In this document: one piece after another, positions 21,901-29,658 of the stretch
Layout of the letters: each line of letters starts with the position of its first letter
Numbering within the stretch: the stretch's first letter is position 1
Origin: Tritrichomonas musculus
Lineage: Eukaryota; Parabasalia; Tritrichomonadida; Tritrichomonadidae
Direction of reading: 5' to 3'
DNA length: 64,000 nt
Assembly (NCBI GenBank): GCA_039105265.1
Contig: JAPFFF010000052.1
Location: 620,001 to 684,000, forward strand
Translations under genes and position numbers: made by a program
Notes under the pieces: model-generated
What the model saw: only the letters and a program-made list of their open reading frames with translations
Told to the model about the DNA's origin: nothing
Databases searched by the model: none

Positions 21901-24900
21901 AATGAAGATGAAATGTATTCAAAATATTTAATTCCAATTGCTCAATTATATTACAAACAATTACATAAAGGTCAAGATTTTGATATATCCAATTATGCCA
22001 AAGATAAGGTTTGTTTCAATGCTATTGTTGAAAAATGTGACAAAAAACAAAAAGATTTAGATACTTGGGATAAGTCAAATATTGAAGCAACTTATATTTC
22101 ATATCAAAATTCTCAACAAATTGAATCAAAATTAACTTGGGAACAATTCAAAGATAAATATCAAACACCTGAAAAAGCCCAAATTGCAATCGATATTGAT
22201 AAATATAGAAAATTAATAAAAGAAAAATTAGACATTACTGATGAAGATTTACCTGGTCAAACACGTTTTAAAGGTTATCATGAAACAGAAATTGGAAGTC
22301 AAAAAAGATTAGATTGGTTAAGAAGATATTATACAAATTTAACAGAAAAATTTAATGAATCATGGAAATCTGGAACAATGCTAACAATATATAATAATTT
22401 CCGAGAAAAATATTCAGATGATCCAGATTATTCAACAATAGAAAAGACTGCATCAAAATATGGTTTTGATTATTTGACAGGAAAAACTGATCTGAATTAT
22501 CGTTATCATTTAGCACTTTACAAAGAAAAATTCAATGAAGAATATAAACCATCGATAGCACCAGAAAAAAATGAAGAAAAAGAAGTGATCATAGAAGATA
22601 TCAAAAAGAAAATTCAAAGTGTGGATCAATATAATAATCTGAATTTTCTCTTAGTCTTACAAAAATATAATTCGTCTGCAGAACATCAACTTGAGGTAGT
22701 AGATATTGTCAAAAATTTTGGAAAGGATTATTCAAATGCAATTATTTGGTTAGAATGTGAAAAATTAAAGAATGATATTATTGCCTTACAACCAGACACC
22801 GCAGAAAAAGTTCGTGCAATAACAAATTCAATTACTGGAAAACAAGAATTACAAACATTATATAGAGATGCTACAAAAGATGCAGCTGCTTTTCAATCAA
22901 CTGAGTTTCATCAATTATTAAGTAAATATAACGAATATAGAAATGAACATAATTCCGTTGATGACATTCAAAGAAAATTTTCAACAAAAGATTATATTAA
23001 ATGTGTAAATTTAATGAAATGTGACATTTTAGAAAAAATATTAGTTACGAATTATAAATACACTAAGGAAAATTTGAAAAATGTCAAAGAATCAGATGCT
23101 GGATTAAGATTAGATCATTTACAGAAAATTGAAATGGATTTAAAGAAAAAAATTGAGGAATTTGAAAGTGATCCTGGGGTTGTAAAATTTTGGGATATTT
23201 ATCGACTTGCAGAAGATGCTGAATATAGAGATAAAAGAAATCTATTGGTAGCTAAAAAATATGATCTCGATCTTGCTTTTAATGAAGTCTATTCAAAAGC
23301 TTGGAACGCATTATCTGCAGATGAAGGAATAATCAATGGAAATTCAATAAAAGAGAAAAATCAAAATTATTATATTTTAATCGATTCTTGGCTCAAGAAA
23401 AAAGATATCTTCGACAAAGATCCATTAATTCAAGAATATCTTAATATGCCGCAAAATAAAGTTACTATTACTGGATTATTGAAAAGATACAAATCAAATA
23501 CAAATCCAGAAGAAGTCAGAATTGATGCGAGATGTTATGTCTTAAATGAAATGAATAAAGTTGTATATGAAAAATATTTAAAAGAAACAAATGAAAAAGA
23601 CGATAAGTATTTGACCATAACTGATCAGAAAGAATTGGCAGAATATTTCAGAAAGAAACAAGAACAACATAATAAGGACCAAATTGATTGGAAAAAACTT
23701 GATCCTCTTCGATTAGAATGGAATAAAATTCATACCGGAGACGATAAAAAATTCTTAAAAGATTGGCAAGCTGTCTATAAGTATTGGAATGGACAACTAC
23801 AACAAGCAACAGTCGAATTGAAACTAGAAAAAGATAAACATAATTGGCAAAAAGAATTTCAAGAACCGTTTATTCCACCAGACAAGATGTCAGCAAATGA
23901 TGTTCTGAAAAAAATTCAAGATTATTGGAAAATCTATTCTCGTTTTTATCAGAATTATTCAAATTTCATTTCTAACTGGAAAGAATACACTTCGAGATAT
24001 CCAACAGAGAAATTAACAATGGATAAGATTATTGACACATACAAATCTGATGTCGTCACAGCAAATAATTTCTTAAAATATGGAATATTGAAAAGTAAAT
24101 ATAAGAGTGTTTACAAAAAAGATTATGCAATAAAAAATGATTATCCAACTCCAGAAGATATTGATGCATTAGAGACTGAAATCGCAACATATAGCAAACG
24201 ACAAGAGGAATCCAAAACAGATACAGAATTAATGGATGCTTTTCGAGAAATGGAAAGTAAATATGATGATAATCAGGAAACATTAAGAGAGTTGTTGGAA
24301 AAGAATAAATTTGATCCGAAGACAACAAAATTCAAATTAAAGATAAAGAATAAGATCAAAGACTTTGAGACTGATTACAAAATCATTTATACTTTAAATC
24401 AAGTAGAAGAATTTGGGTCTACCCCAGAAAGTCGTTATAATTATCTTGACAAAGAATACAAAAGAATTCAAAATGAATATTCAAAATTAGAAGCAATGCC
24501 CAAAATAAAAGAATATTTAGATTATTATAATGATGATCTTGGAGAAGGAAAAAGTTTGAAAGATTTGTTTTCTGAAGAAACGAATGGTCATAATGCATAC
24601 AAAACTTATTATCATATCTTGATTACAGTTCATAATAAATTGAATCCAAATAAAGCAAAAGATACAACAAAAGAACCAGAAAGTTATAAACGAGCTTGTG
24701 ATGATTTGAAACTTGAAATTGAAAATATTCGTGAAGCAATCAAGAAATTTGGAGGAAATTCAGTATGGAAGAAATTAACAAATTCAGAGAAAGATGAATT
24801 AGTTGCTGAATACAAAAATACATCCTATGGTCATGTTCGAATGGCTATGAAGACAGAAATTGAAGAGTATAATAAAAAGAACGATCATGAATTCAAGTTT

Positions 24901-27423
24901 GATGATATTAGGAAAAAATTTGAAAAGAAAGGAAAAGAACTATCATTACTTAATAATTATATTAAAGCTGCTTTGAAATATAATTATGATGAAAATTTGG
25001 AAAAAATAATTAGTGACTTTAATGCAGAAATTAATGACACAACAAAAGAAGTAGATTTGAATCAAGAAAAAGATGAATTATCAAATGCTTATGAAATTGT
25101 GAAATATTGTAAATTAACTCCATTACAGAAAAGATATGAAAGTGCTTTTGGAAGAAAAATATCTTTGGATCAAATGATGTATTATCCATATCAAATTCGT
25201 GACAAAGTTCAATGGAAAATACAAAATGAAAAAGATTTACAATTTGATATCGATACTGCTTATCATGCAAATCTTGCAAGAATATCTCATAAAGAATCTC
25301 AAGAATTTCAAGGAATTGCTAAAAATGAACAAGTTTCATTTGAAAAATTCTTAGATAAATTACGATATGATGAAGAATCTAAAACTTACTCAAAAGTGAC
25401 AGAAGATGAATTGATAAGTTTATATAAAACAGCAATAAAGAATTATGAACAAGAAAAAATTGCTACCGAAAAGAAAATCAACGAAAATATAGACGCAATA
25501 AATAAAAATTTGGAAGAAGGTTCAAAAGTGACAAAAGAAGAATTGAAAGGATTAACTTATTCAGCAAAAGATTTGGATTATGTGAATGCAATTTTAGACT
25601 TCAAACCGTTATATGAAAATCATTTTGGAAAAACAAAAATTAATGTGAAGGATATTGTTAATAAATTTGCACCAGATACGAAAAATATTGATTGGATGTA
25701 TGTATTAGAAAGTATTGCATTTATTCCATTATTAGATGACCATAATACACTTCAAAAGAAATTAGGAACGATGAAAACGGAAGATGTGGCATATGTTCAT
25801 AAAACTTATATTGAACCAGAAATAGCAAAAAGACCAGAGAAAAAAGTGAAAGTAGATGATATTCGAAATGCATATGTAAAATATAAAGAACAAGTTAAAA
25901 AGGAAAAGAAAGAATATTTCAAGAATCTATTAGAAGAATATCATAAACATATCGACGATAGTTCTGAAACATATGAAAAGTTAGCTGAATTATATCCGTC
26001 ATTGGATGATTTAGAAAGATATTTGAAATTGAATCGCTATATTGCAAAGACGAATAAATATTATCGAGATCTGAAAACAAATTATAAGAAAGAAAATACT
26101 CTCTTAAAATATGATGATTATAAAGATAAACCATTGAATAATTTGGAACCAAGTATCATTCTTTTGCAACAAAAAGAGAATGAAGCAAAGAAACAATGGG
26201 ATGATGAGAAAGCAAAAGATGATAAAGAGAAAGAACATAAAAAGAAAGTCGAAGAGAAATTAAAAGATTTGAATTCGTATCGTCGAAAAATAAATATGAC
26301 TGAAATTGGATTTGAAAGATTTAAGAATCAAGATACTGAAACTGCATTACATGAAATTCAAAATATGATAAATGAAGCTCAAGAAAAAGAAAGACAACAA
26401 AATCAAAATAATGGTAATACAATTGGTGGTGCATTAAGAAATACTGGGTATACAAATCCATTCAATAAGCCCGCAACAACACCAACAACAAATACAACAC
26501 CAACAACCACAACAACAACACCAACAACCACAAATACAGATTTAACAATTAATGATGATTCAGAAAAGAAAGAAGAGAATGTTTGGGCTAAACGTTATGA
26601 AGGTGGAATTACAAGTTTAATACAACAAAGTTCGAAAGGTAATGTATCAATACGCCAATTATTGTTAGAACAACAAAAGAAAAATAAATTAAGTGGGAGA
26701 CCATCAATAATGTCTCAATTCAATGAAAATCTTCCTCCTAAACCTGTTGTTCCATATCAAACAAATTCAAATATAAATAATTTATTTTCATCTAAAACAA
26801 CAATGACAGAAGAGAAAGAAACACCAATAGAAAAGAAACCATTAGTAAGTCCAATATCTGAAAAACCAATGACAATGACAAAAATAGAACCTGGTAAGAA
26901 AATTCACTTATTACCTACAAAAGTTGACGAACCAGAAGTAATTCAAACAAAATCAATGACTCAAATTTTACCAAGAAGAGGTCGGAAAAATGCACCATTA
27001 CGATTCAAAGTATTGGCTCAAAAACAGAAACCAATTGAAACAAAAATTGAGGAAAAGATTGATAATGATGATGATGATGATGTTGAGGAAGTTAAACCAA
27101 AGAAACCAACAATTAATACAAAAGCTAAAGGAAATAAGAATTTGAAGAAACAAAAATCAGAAAGAAGTAAACTTTTGAAAAAGAAGAAGAAAGAACCAAA
27201 AAATAAATTTGATATTGATATTGAAGCGAAAACAAAACCAAAAATAATTGATGAAAAAAGTACAATCGACAAACTCGATCTATCAAAAACAACACCTGTA
27301 AAACCTATTATTGATCCTGTAAAACCTATTATTGATCCTGTAAAACCTATTATCACATCTGAAACTCCAAGTGTTATTTCAAATAATCCTCAATTAATGA
27401 AGTTTCTGAATTCAAAGCTTTAA
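15988..27423 (+). CDS. Giant 3,811-residue helical protein of the Polinton
   Basis: One uninterrupted frame fills nearly a quarter of the element. The first 3,450 residues are rich in K, E, D, N, Q, Y and W and read as mostly helical, with no enzyme motif I recognise. Segments of roughly 70-100 residues with a common flavour (aromatic-Y-G-K/x-F, then short helices) recur, suggesting diverged helical repeats. The tail changes character: a Thr/Pro run near 3510, short linear motifs with prolines, an acidic patch (DNDDDDDDVEE), a lysine-rich patch, and a threefold DPVKPII repeat before the end. No signal peptide or membrane segment. It sits upstream of the ATPase and capsid genes, so a virion, scaffold or length-setting role is inferred, not shown. 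I know no Polinton counterpart. Confidence 0.85.
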   Translation: MTENQQPLTQDQKIDLALANLREKGWHLWRNTIAFPNAAYVEMAEFFYSNCIELLNFGVENGNAIPDLSLLFDYYMNFPEQMQFIGLDVIHYLRFVVDVLFAKTVRDNYFPGYDIQTIHNQFIDFKNNNGPNLMICKSDFARGRVTALQNYWKEIDWKYYSIYQLNYDFVGITEFEAAFWWKLLQRIYHNNEYYQQTFIEIRQKFYDKSLDEKVFDNDEVKMGNYRFFLNSDIYVDMHQINWTVLQQLRNPNFKLYQDVEKIKQYLLRTIPGTNDELLTPDDFDIRVEDYYNDFVSGGIESVIIELDELIDCFERLGKENYQNIPTFFTIVCIRLALNGIKWLDFQKAKPDLLNFIKWCEENKIQDMDNIRNIEDVSKNLVKFAQDKTKSLSSWIIEQKTRDEYIRKLKAAKAKKELCTRYQSFIDEADTTHPVSIAACGLKIEQRYSEISKAQPLLDPVDIYNNILMEKDKELLAINKDKANELKEQAEYDESYWKDEIWRYSLPVYFASDDGAVDKDKNEIPLTLVGANQFANTIAKEYPMNPGDAKQFLNDMVDPNNFDQMEKYWTAFNAMIYTNLQFLMNAQEWNSEEFFNYWYPLAKSFQNKVREYQKSIDQQYQKADDSVRIKAKEEMTHQLLKEQYEQYKKDLDAFLKQNPEREGQVYRIYYDKKIQEKLLAAKEAEQANEEDENMDQPFEVPGLTDDQVLDNYINQLSPDPTKRGLSDKEMLNEVREPNIANYGNNWLAKILQQIEGLPCIRLKEWIDIQGDMEEMRTKNYASSNELSQDMENRRIANTKTLIGWIGGQYLKFDRNENGENIITKLSMVGCSNGWTWTDFVHLCKLYKRSIDQFRQEISGIYQKLYESAGLKIGEDEFIDQVFDEMENLWTTRQQIKFKDQILEEWKERYANQIYLNDFQRIQSRLISSAKQIFKDFNLSDKIITGYVLQFFPDDKTTNWKTKETTAHNNLVAKREELERVKQIRNGMIETIIERKKKENEALNITNYNEKSDRDKFQQLYINGDRIIQDSLTEDLNQIMESSQTSLDNAVRKNIQKKVKEIYDSHGFSVDKDTIKSEANAIFTANNFDHDLNKLNIRLASSKNSIGLAFEEIIRTKIAPDIDVINAIAKYVSGVNSYDKNGEIQKYYQTHFSNEKEAIEFINNEAKKWHTREEEAIEKENARIIQTINQKYREAQRKFDDKDVKNVLGLFTSQDSIDAKENAYNQWIIDWDSAQKIIDKRTIEIRKTIEERMKITGERFNDNEVNNEIYLSHIYNNKKQNEVLNDLTKRLEKEQKMVEDTRKNIELETLKIQLKDAYGKEFNENLWNTILLDQTTPNINEKIKQMITDKNHQKGEDEKNLTNLLTECFSDAFSDYASGYTKFTPNAIESIMIANPECNTISKLVIYLNQHRKNFKWTGTIFKKWNKYQIWEEVADSRKFSEVGGKFDQLWILTESYADILKLFNYSVATLEQLKHHQRREEKVREYVESWETIKRQKNQTSSFMSEIEKYSQGKTKEEREDFEMEIIGHCESKEEISSYMKARGSYIALGKNMDNYADRLKFEDYYRNFSKEPDMVLKIESMVGNVPIENVPQITALEGQLMNTYPKKFSHKVFNSTKESWFKNNGKAYLLYLQYEQKYQEYLRFFQKRQNYDTFLDFSIHNGGDFTTLGTYITKEVNELTDAEKRIQTSISVLNKINELNELLPKENQYSVQTVAVAYRNETIPEIDSKLQNLINEQESYRNTNENLDEAIIRWRALFPEDLKSSTDWRTEFGSNGAAINAINKLSHIYEFWYRTHPYEGVNLWKYIHENAQDSINTAQEKLQKYYDENKYKYNTWDGNNLLKKYVQQYYQGFGRSIAEAAGFLFGKFDGNLEDCLKFFEGYEKNLKINQSFSKKGNKKFNDIGHFFNEYMSKNTKENKYTFLNQFKTDYKNYKKTRESWRTNKDYIKSQDILPKLKPEFISTITQVDMSWNEDEMYSKYLIPIAQLYYKQLHKGQDFDISNYAKDKVCFNAIVEKCDKKQKDLDTWDKSNIEATYISYQNSQQIESKLTWEQFKDKYQTPEKAQIAIDIDKYRKLIKEKLDITDEDLPGQTRFKGYHETEIGSQKRLDWLRRYYTNLTEKFNESWKSGTMLTIYNNFREKYSDDPDYSTIEKTASKYGFDYLTGKTDLNYRYHLALYKEKFNEEYKPSIAPEKNEEKEVIIEDIKKKIQSVDQYNNLNFLLVLQKYNSSAEHQLEVVDIVKNFGKDYSNAIIWLECEKLKNDIIALQPDTAEKVRAITNSITGKQELQTLYRDATKDAAAFQSTEFHQLLSKYNEYRNEHNSVDDIQRKFSTKDYIKCVNLMKCDILEKILVTNYKYTKENLKNVKESDAGLRLDHLQKIEMDLKKKIEEFESDPGVVKFWDIYRLAEDAEYRDKRNLLVAKKYDLDLAFNEVYSKAWNALSADEGIINGNSIKEKNQNYYILIDSWLKKKDIFDKDPLIQEYLNMPQNKVTITGLLKRYKSNTNPEEVRIDARCYVLNEMNKVVYEKYLKETNEKDDKYLTITDQKELAEYFRKKQEQHNKDQIDWKKLDPLRLEWNKIHTGDDKKFLKDWQAVYKYWNGQLQQATVELKLEKDKHNWQKEFQEPFIPPDKMSANDVLKKIQDYWKIYSRFYQNYSNFISNWKEYTSRYPTEKLTMDKIIDTYKSDVVTANNFLKYGILKSKYKSVYKKDYAIKNDYPTPEDIDALETEIATYSKRQEESKTDTELMDAFREMESKYDDNQETLRELLEKNKFDPKTTKFKLKIKNKIKDFETDYKIIYTLNQVEEFGSTPESRYNYLDKEYKRIQNEYSKLEAMPKIKEYLDYYNDDLGEGKSLKDLFSEETNGHNAYKTYYHILITVHNKLNPNKAKDTTKEPESYKRACDDLKLEIENIREAIKKFGGNSVWKKLTNSEKDELVAEYKNTSYGHVRMAMKTEIEEYNKKNDHEFKFDDIRKKFEKKGKELSLLNNYIKAALKYNYDENLEKIISDFNAEINDTTKEVDLNQEKDELSNAYEIVKYCKLTPLQKRYESAFGRKISLDQMMYYPYQIRDKVQWKIQNEKDLQFDIDTAYHANLARISHKESQEFQGIAKNEQVSFEKFLDKLRYDEESKTYSKVTEDELISLYKTAIKNYEQEKIATEKKINENIDAINKNLEEGSKVTKEELKGLTYSAKDLDYVNAILDFKPLYENHFGKTKINVKDIVNKFAPDTKNIDWMYVLESIAFIPLLDDHNTLQKKLGTMKTEDVAYVHKTYIEPEIAKRPEKKVKVDDIRNAYVKYKEQVKKEKKEYFKNLLEEYHKHIDDSSETYEKLAELYPSLDDLERYLKLNRYIAKTNKYYRDLKTNYKKENTLLKYDDYKDKPLNNLEPSIILLQQKENEAKKQWDDEKAKDDKEKEHKKKVEEKLKDLNSYRRKINMTEIGFERFKNQDTETALHEIQNMINEAQEKERQQNQNNGNTIGGALRNTGYTNPFNKPATTPTTNTTPTTTTTTPTTTNTDLTINDDSEKKEENVWAKRYEGGITSLIQQSSKGNVSIRQLLLEQQKKNKLSGRPSIMSQFNENLPPKPVVPYQTNSNINNLFSSKTTMTEEKETPIEKKPLVSPISEKPMTMTKIEPGKKIHLLPTKVDEPEVIQTKSMTQILPRRGRKNAPLRFKVLAQKQKPIETKIEEKIDNDDDDDVEEVKPKKPTINTKAKGNKNLKKQKSERSKLLKKKKKEPKNKFDIDIEAKTKPKIIDEKSTIDKLDLSKTTPVKPIIDPVKPIIDPVKPIITSETPSVISNNPQLMKFLNSKL

Positions 27424-27460
27424 ATTTATCTTCTTTGATTTTTATTTTTATTCAAAAATC

Positions 27461-27934
27461 ATGAGTAACGCAGAGATAACAGAATTAAGAAAGTTGTTAC
27501 AGGAATTCAAGAAACCAGAAAAGAAACCAAGAAAATTATCAGCATTAAATAAATTTAAGAAATATGTTATGGGAAGAGTTACTGAAAAAGCTTTAGCAGA
27601 AACAAATTATGTTGATTTAATTCCAGTTGACAAAATGAGATTATTATGTAAAGCTTATCCAATTGTTTGGAATCAATTAGTTTTACAACCACTTTATCAA
27701 GAATATGGTTTAACAACAGAAGAAGAACAAAGAAGATATCGTGGAAATAAAACAACTCAAGAAGATTATCATAAAATTGTTGACGGTTTAATTGAAAAAT
27801 TGAAAACTGGACCAAAAGACGATAGACAACATTTTGAAGAAGATATTGAACAATTATTAGTAGCTGCAATTCAACAAGCATCAAGTGAATTTGATGATGA
27901 TGATGATGGAGAAGAAGAAATTACTGAAGAGTAA
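27461..27934 (+). CDS. Small acidic-tailed protein next to the packaging ATPase
   Basis: A 157-residue protein. It has a basic N-terminal third (FKKPEKKPRKLSALNKFKKY), a compact middle with conserved-looking aromatic and proline positions (LCKAYPIVWNQLVLQPLYQE), and a very acidic C-terminus (EFDDDDDGEEEITEE). No family is recognised. It lies 37 bp after the giant gene and 46 bp before the ATPase, all on the plus strand, which suggests a virion assembly function. A TTTTTATTTTTATTC stretch precedes the ATG, as for other structural genes here. Confidence 0.7.
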   Translation: MSNAEITELRKLLQEFKKPEKKPRKLSALNKFKKYVMGRVTEKALAETNYVDLIPVDKMRLLCKAYPIVWNQLVLQPLYQEYGLTTEEEQRRYRGNKTTQEDYHKIVDGLIEKLKTGPKDDRQHFEEDIEQLLVAAIQQASSEFDDDDDGEEEITEE

Positions 27935-27980
27935 ATTTTTATTACTTTTTTTTACATAATTTAGTCGGAATTTAAAAAAT

Positions 27981-28844
27981 ATGAGTGACAGTGATTATTT
28001 CAGTGATAGCGAAGAAGAAGAAGTTAATTTTGCAAAAGAAAACATTAGATCAAAAATAAAAGCAAGGTTAAAATCAAATTTGAGTCCAAAAAATGATTCT
28101 TTAATTGCTCCAATTCATGAAGATATTGTTGCTAAATATAATTCTGTTAATGTTATTGTAGGTAAACAAAGTATGGGAAAAACAGTTACAGCATTAGAAG
28201 AAATAATTAAAATTTCAATACTTAATACTCATCATTTATTAGTTTATGTTACAAAAGATGGTGAAGAGAACGATAAAAGTTGGTTATCATTGAAACCATT
28301 ATTACAAATGCCGACAGTAGTGGTTAGTGAAAAAGATGCTGAAAAATGTATCGATGAATTATTAGCAGCAAAAAGTTTATATTACAAAATTCGAAGAGAA
28401 AGAACAAAAAATAAAATTAAACAAGAACAACTCGATGATTTATTTAATGTTTTATTTGTTGAAGATTTTGATAGAGAATATTTACATTCAATTGTATTAT
28501 TTGATGATATTTCTAATTCAAAATTATTCTCATCTGAAGAATCATTTTTTAGTCAATTATTACGTAGATGTCGTCATACAAATATGTCTTATTTCTTATT
28601 AGTTCAAGGTTGGAAAGGGTTAAAACCACATATTAAAAATGAAATTAGTACATTATATTTATTACCTGGTTTTAATAAACAACAATTACGTTACATTTAT
28701 TCTCAAGCTGCTAGTAATTTAGATTTTGAAGACTTTTTTGATGCATTTCAACAATTAAATGAAATGAAACATGAACATCCAGATGAACATCCAATGATTG
28801 TTATTCAATGTTCTTCAGGTGGTGATACATATATTAGGTCTTAG
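27981..28844 (+). CDS. A32/FtsK-HerA-type genome packaging ATPase
   Basis: A 287-residue P-loop ATPase. Walker A is GKQSMGKT near residue 61; Walker B is SIVLFDDIS near residue 170; and the family signature LLRRCRHTNMSYFLLVQGW follows near 193-211, with the Q and downstream arginines typical of the FtsK-HerA packaging branch. Homologues in Polintons, virophages and large DNA viruses pump the genome into a preformed capsid. The N-terminus is acidic and short. The position directly before the capsid-like genes fits this. The 3' end overlaps the convergent gene at 28834 by 11 bp. Confidence 0.9.
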   Translation: MSDSDYFSDSEEEEVNFAKENIRSKIKARLKSNLSPKNDSLIAPIHEDIVAKYNSVNVIVGKQSMGKTVTALEEIIKISILNTHHLLVYVTKDGEENDKSWLSLKPLLQMPTVVVSEKDAEKCIDELLAAKSLYYKIRRERTKNKIKQEQLDDLFNVLFVEDFDREYLHSIVLFDDISNSKLFSSEESFFSQLLRRCRHTNMSYFLLVQGWKGLKPHIKNEISTLYLLPGFNKQQLRYIYSQAASNLDFEDFFDAFQQLNEMKHEHPDEHPMIVIQCSSGGDTYIRS

Positions 28845-29136
28845 AGTTAATAAAATTTATAACATCATTCAAAGTAATTTTAATTTTTGCAATATCATCT
28901 TTTATCTTCAAAATTTCTGAATCGTCTTTTTCTTCTTCTTCATTGACCTTCTTTAACATTAATTCACCTTTGATTTTGGTTATACGATAACCTTGAATAT
29001 GATACTTTTTGTTTAGTTTATGTGTTGTTTCTGAATCTAGTTGTTCTTTGTTCTTAGAATAGAATAAATTAAACTCATCAGTTGTGTTAAACTCTTTTAA
29101 ATAATTTTGAATTGGTTCAATAATTTTCAATTCCAT
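28834..29136 (-). CDS. Small helical protein, convergent to the ATPase
   Basis: A 100-residue charged protein (starts MELKIIEPIQNYLKEFNTTD) ending with a helical, isoleucine/lysine-rich segment (ILKIKDDIAKIKITLNDVIN) that could form a coiled coil. No family recognised. Its middle (KYHIQGYRITKIKGELMLKK) could be a small beta unit. It is opposed to the ATPase with an 11-bp overlap of 3' ends, a tight packing seen elsewhere in the element. Confidence 0.6.
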   Translation of the reverse strand: MELKIIEPIQNYLKEFNTTDEFNLFYSKNKEQLDSETTHKLNKKYHIQGYRITKIKGELMLKKVNEEEEKDDSEILKIKDDIAKIKITLNDVINFINSKT

Positions 29137-29187
29137 TTTAAAAAAAATAAAATTTATTTAAACATTTTTGAAACTATTTAAAACAAT

Positions 29188-29319
29188 ATGCTGATTGAAA
29201 TTCTCTTAGGAACGCTTGTTTTAATTGAATTAGTGAACACATTATTAAGAGTGATAAAACTTTTCCCTCCTGATGATCCACCAATAGATGAAGAAGTAAG
29301 AAGGCGAATGTATTCTTAG
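29188..29319 (+). CDS. 43-residue single-pass membrane peptide
   Basis: A short frame begins MLIEILLGTLVLIELVNTLL, a clear membrane-spanning helix, followed by a proline/acid/arginine tail (PPDDPPIDEEVRRRMYS). The TAG overlaps the 3' end of the convergent 29316-29582 gene by 4 bp, just as the ATPase overlaps its convergent neighbour. Small membrane peptides are common in virions of the wider group. Moderate confidence because of its size. Confidence 0.5.
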   Translation: MLIEILLGTLVLIELVNTLLRVIKLFPPDDPPIDEEVRRRMYS

Positions 29320-29582
29320 TCACCAGGTTCTTTATCATACGCAGGTTGTAAGAATTTATCTTTTCCTGTTGCATTCCAAGATTGAACACGATCATTCACT
29401 GCTCGAATTCCTTTGCCAACACCACCCAAAATAGTTCCAGCAGTTCCTCCAACAGTTCCTCCTAATTTTTCTATGGCTGGTGCAACGTAATCTGATGCAA
29501 ATTGTAAAATTTTAGGTCCATTTTTCTTTGCAAAGTTTGCAATATTGGTTCCGATTCTTTTAATCCATGTTCCAAAAGCCAT
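29316..29582 (-). CDS. Glycine-zipper amphipathic protein, candidate minor capsid/membrane-active protein
   Basis: An 88-residue protein: a basic amphipathic N-terminus (MAFGTWIKRIGTNIANFAKK), then alternating small residues (KLGGTVGGTAGTILGGVGKG) forming a glycine zipper, then a polar tail. This layout recalls membrane-active minor capsid proteins such as adenovirus pVI and the pVI-like minor capsid proteins of Polintons; assignment is by pattern only. It is divergent from the first capsid-like gene (76 bp between starts), a fitting place for a capsid partner. Confidence 0.55.
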   Translation of the reverse strand: MAFGTWIKRIGTNIANFAKKNGPKILQFASDYVAPAIEKLGGTVGGTAGTILGGVGKGIRAVNDRVQSWNATGKDKFLQPAYDKEPGD

Positions 29583-29658
29583 CTTTTTTAATTTCGTCTA
29601 TTTTTCATCTTTGAAAAAAATTGGCTTTTCGAATTTTTTAAATTCTTCATAAAAACAG

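Noticed and set aside
27018-27356. A hydrophobic frame antisense to the giant gene, with threefold repeat IIGFTGS
   Set aside because: The complement of the DPVKPII repeat; no start context or neighbour supports it.
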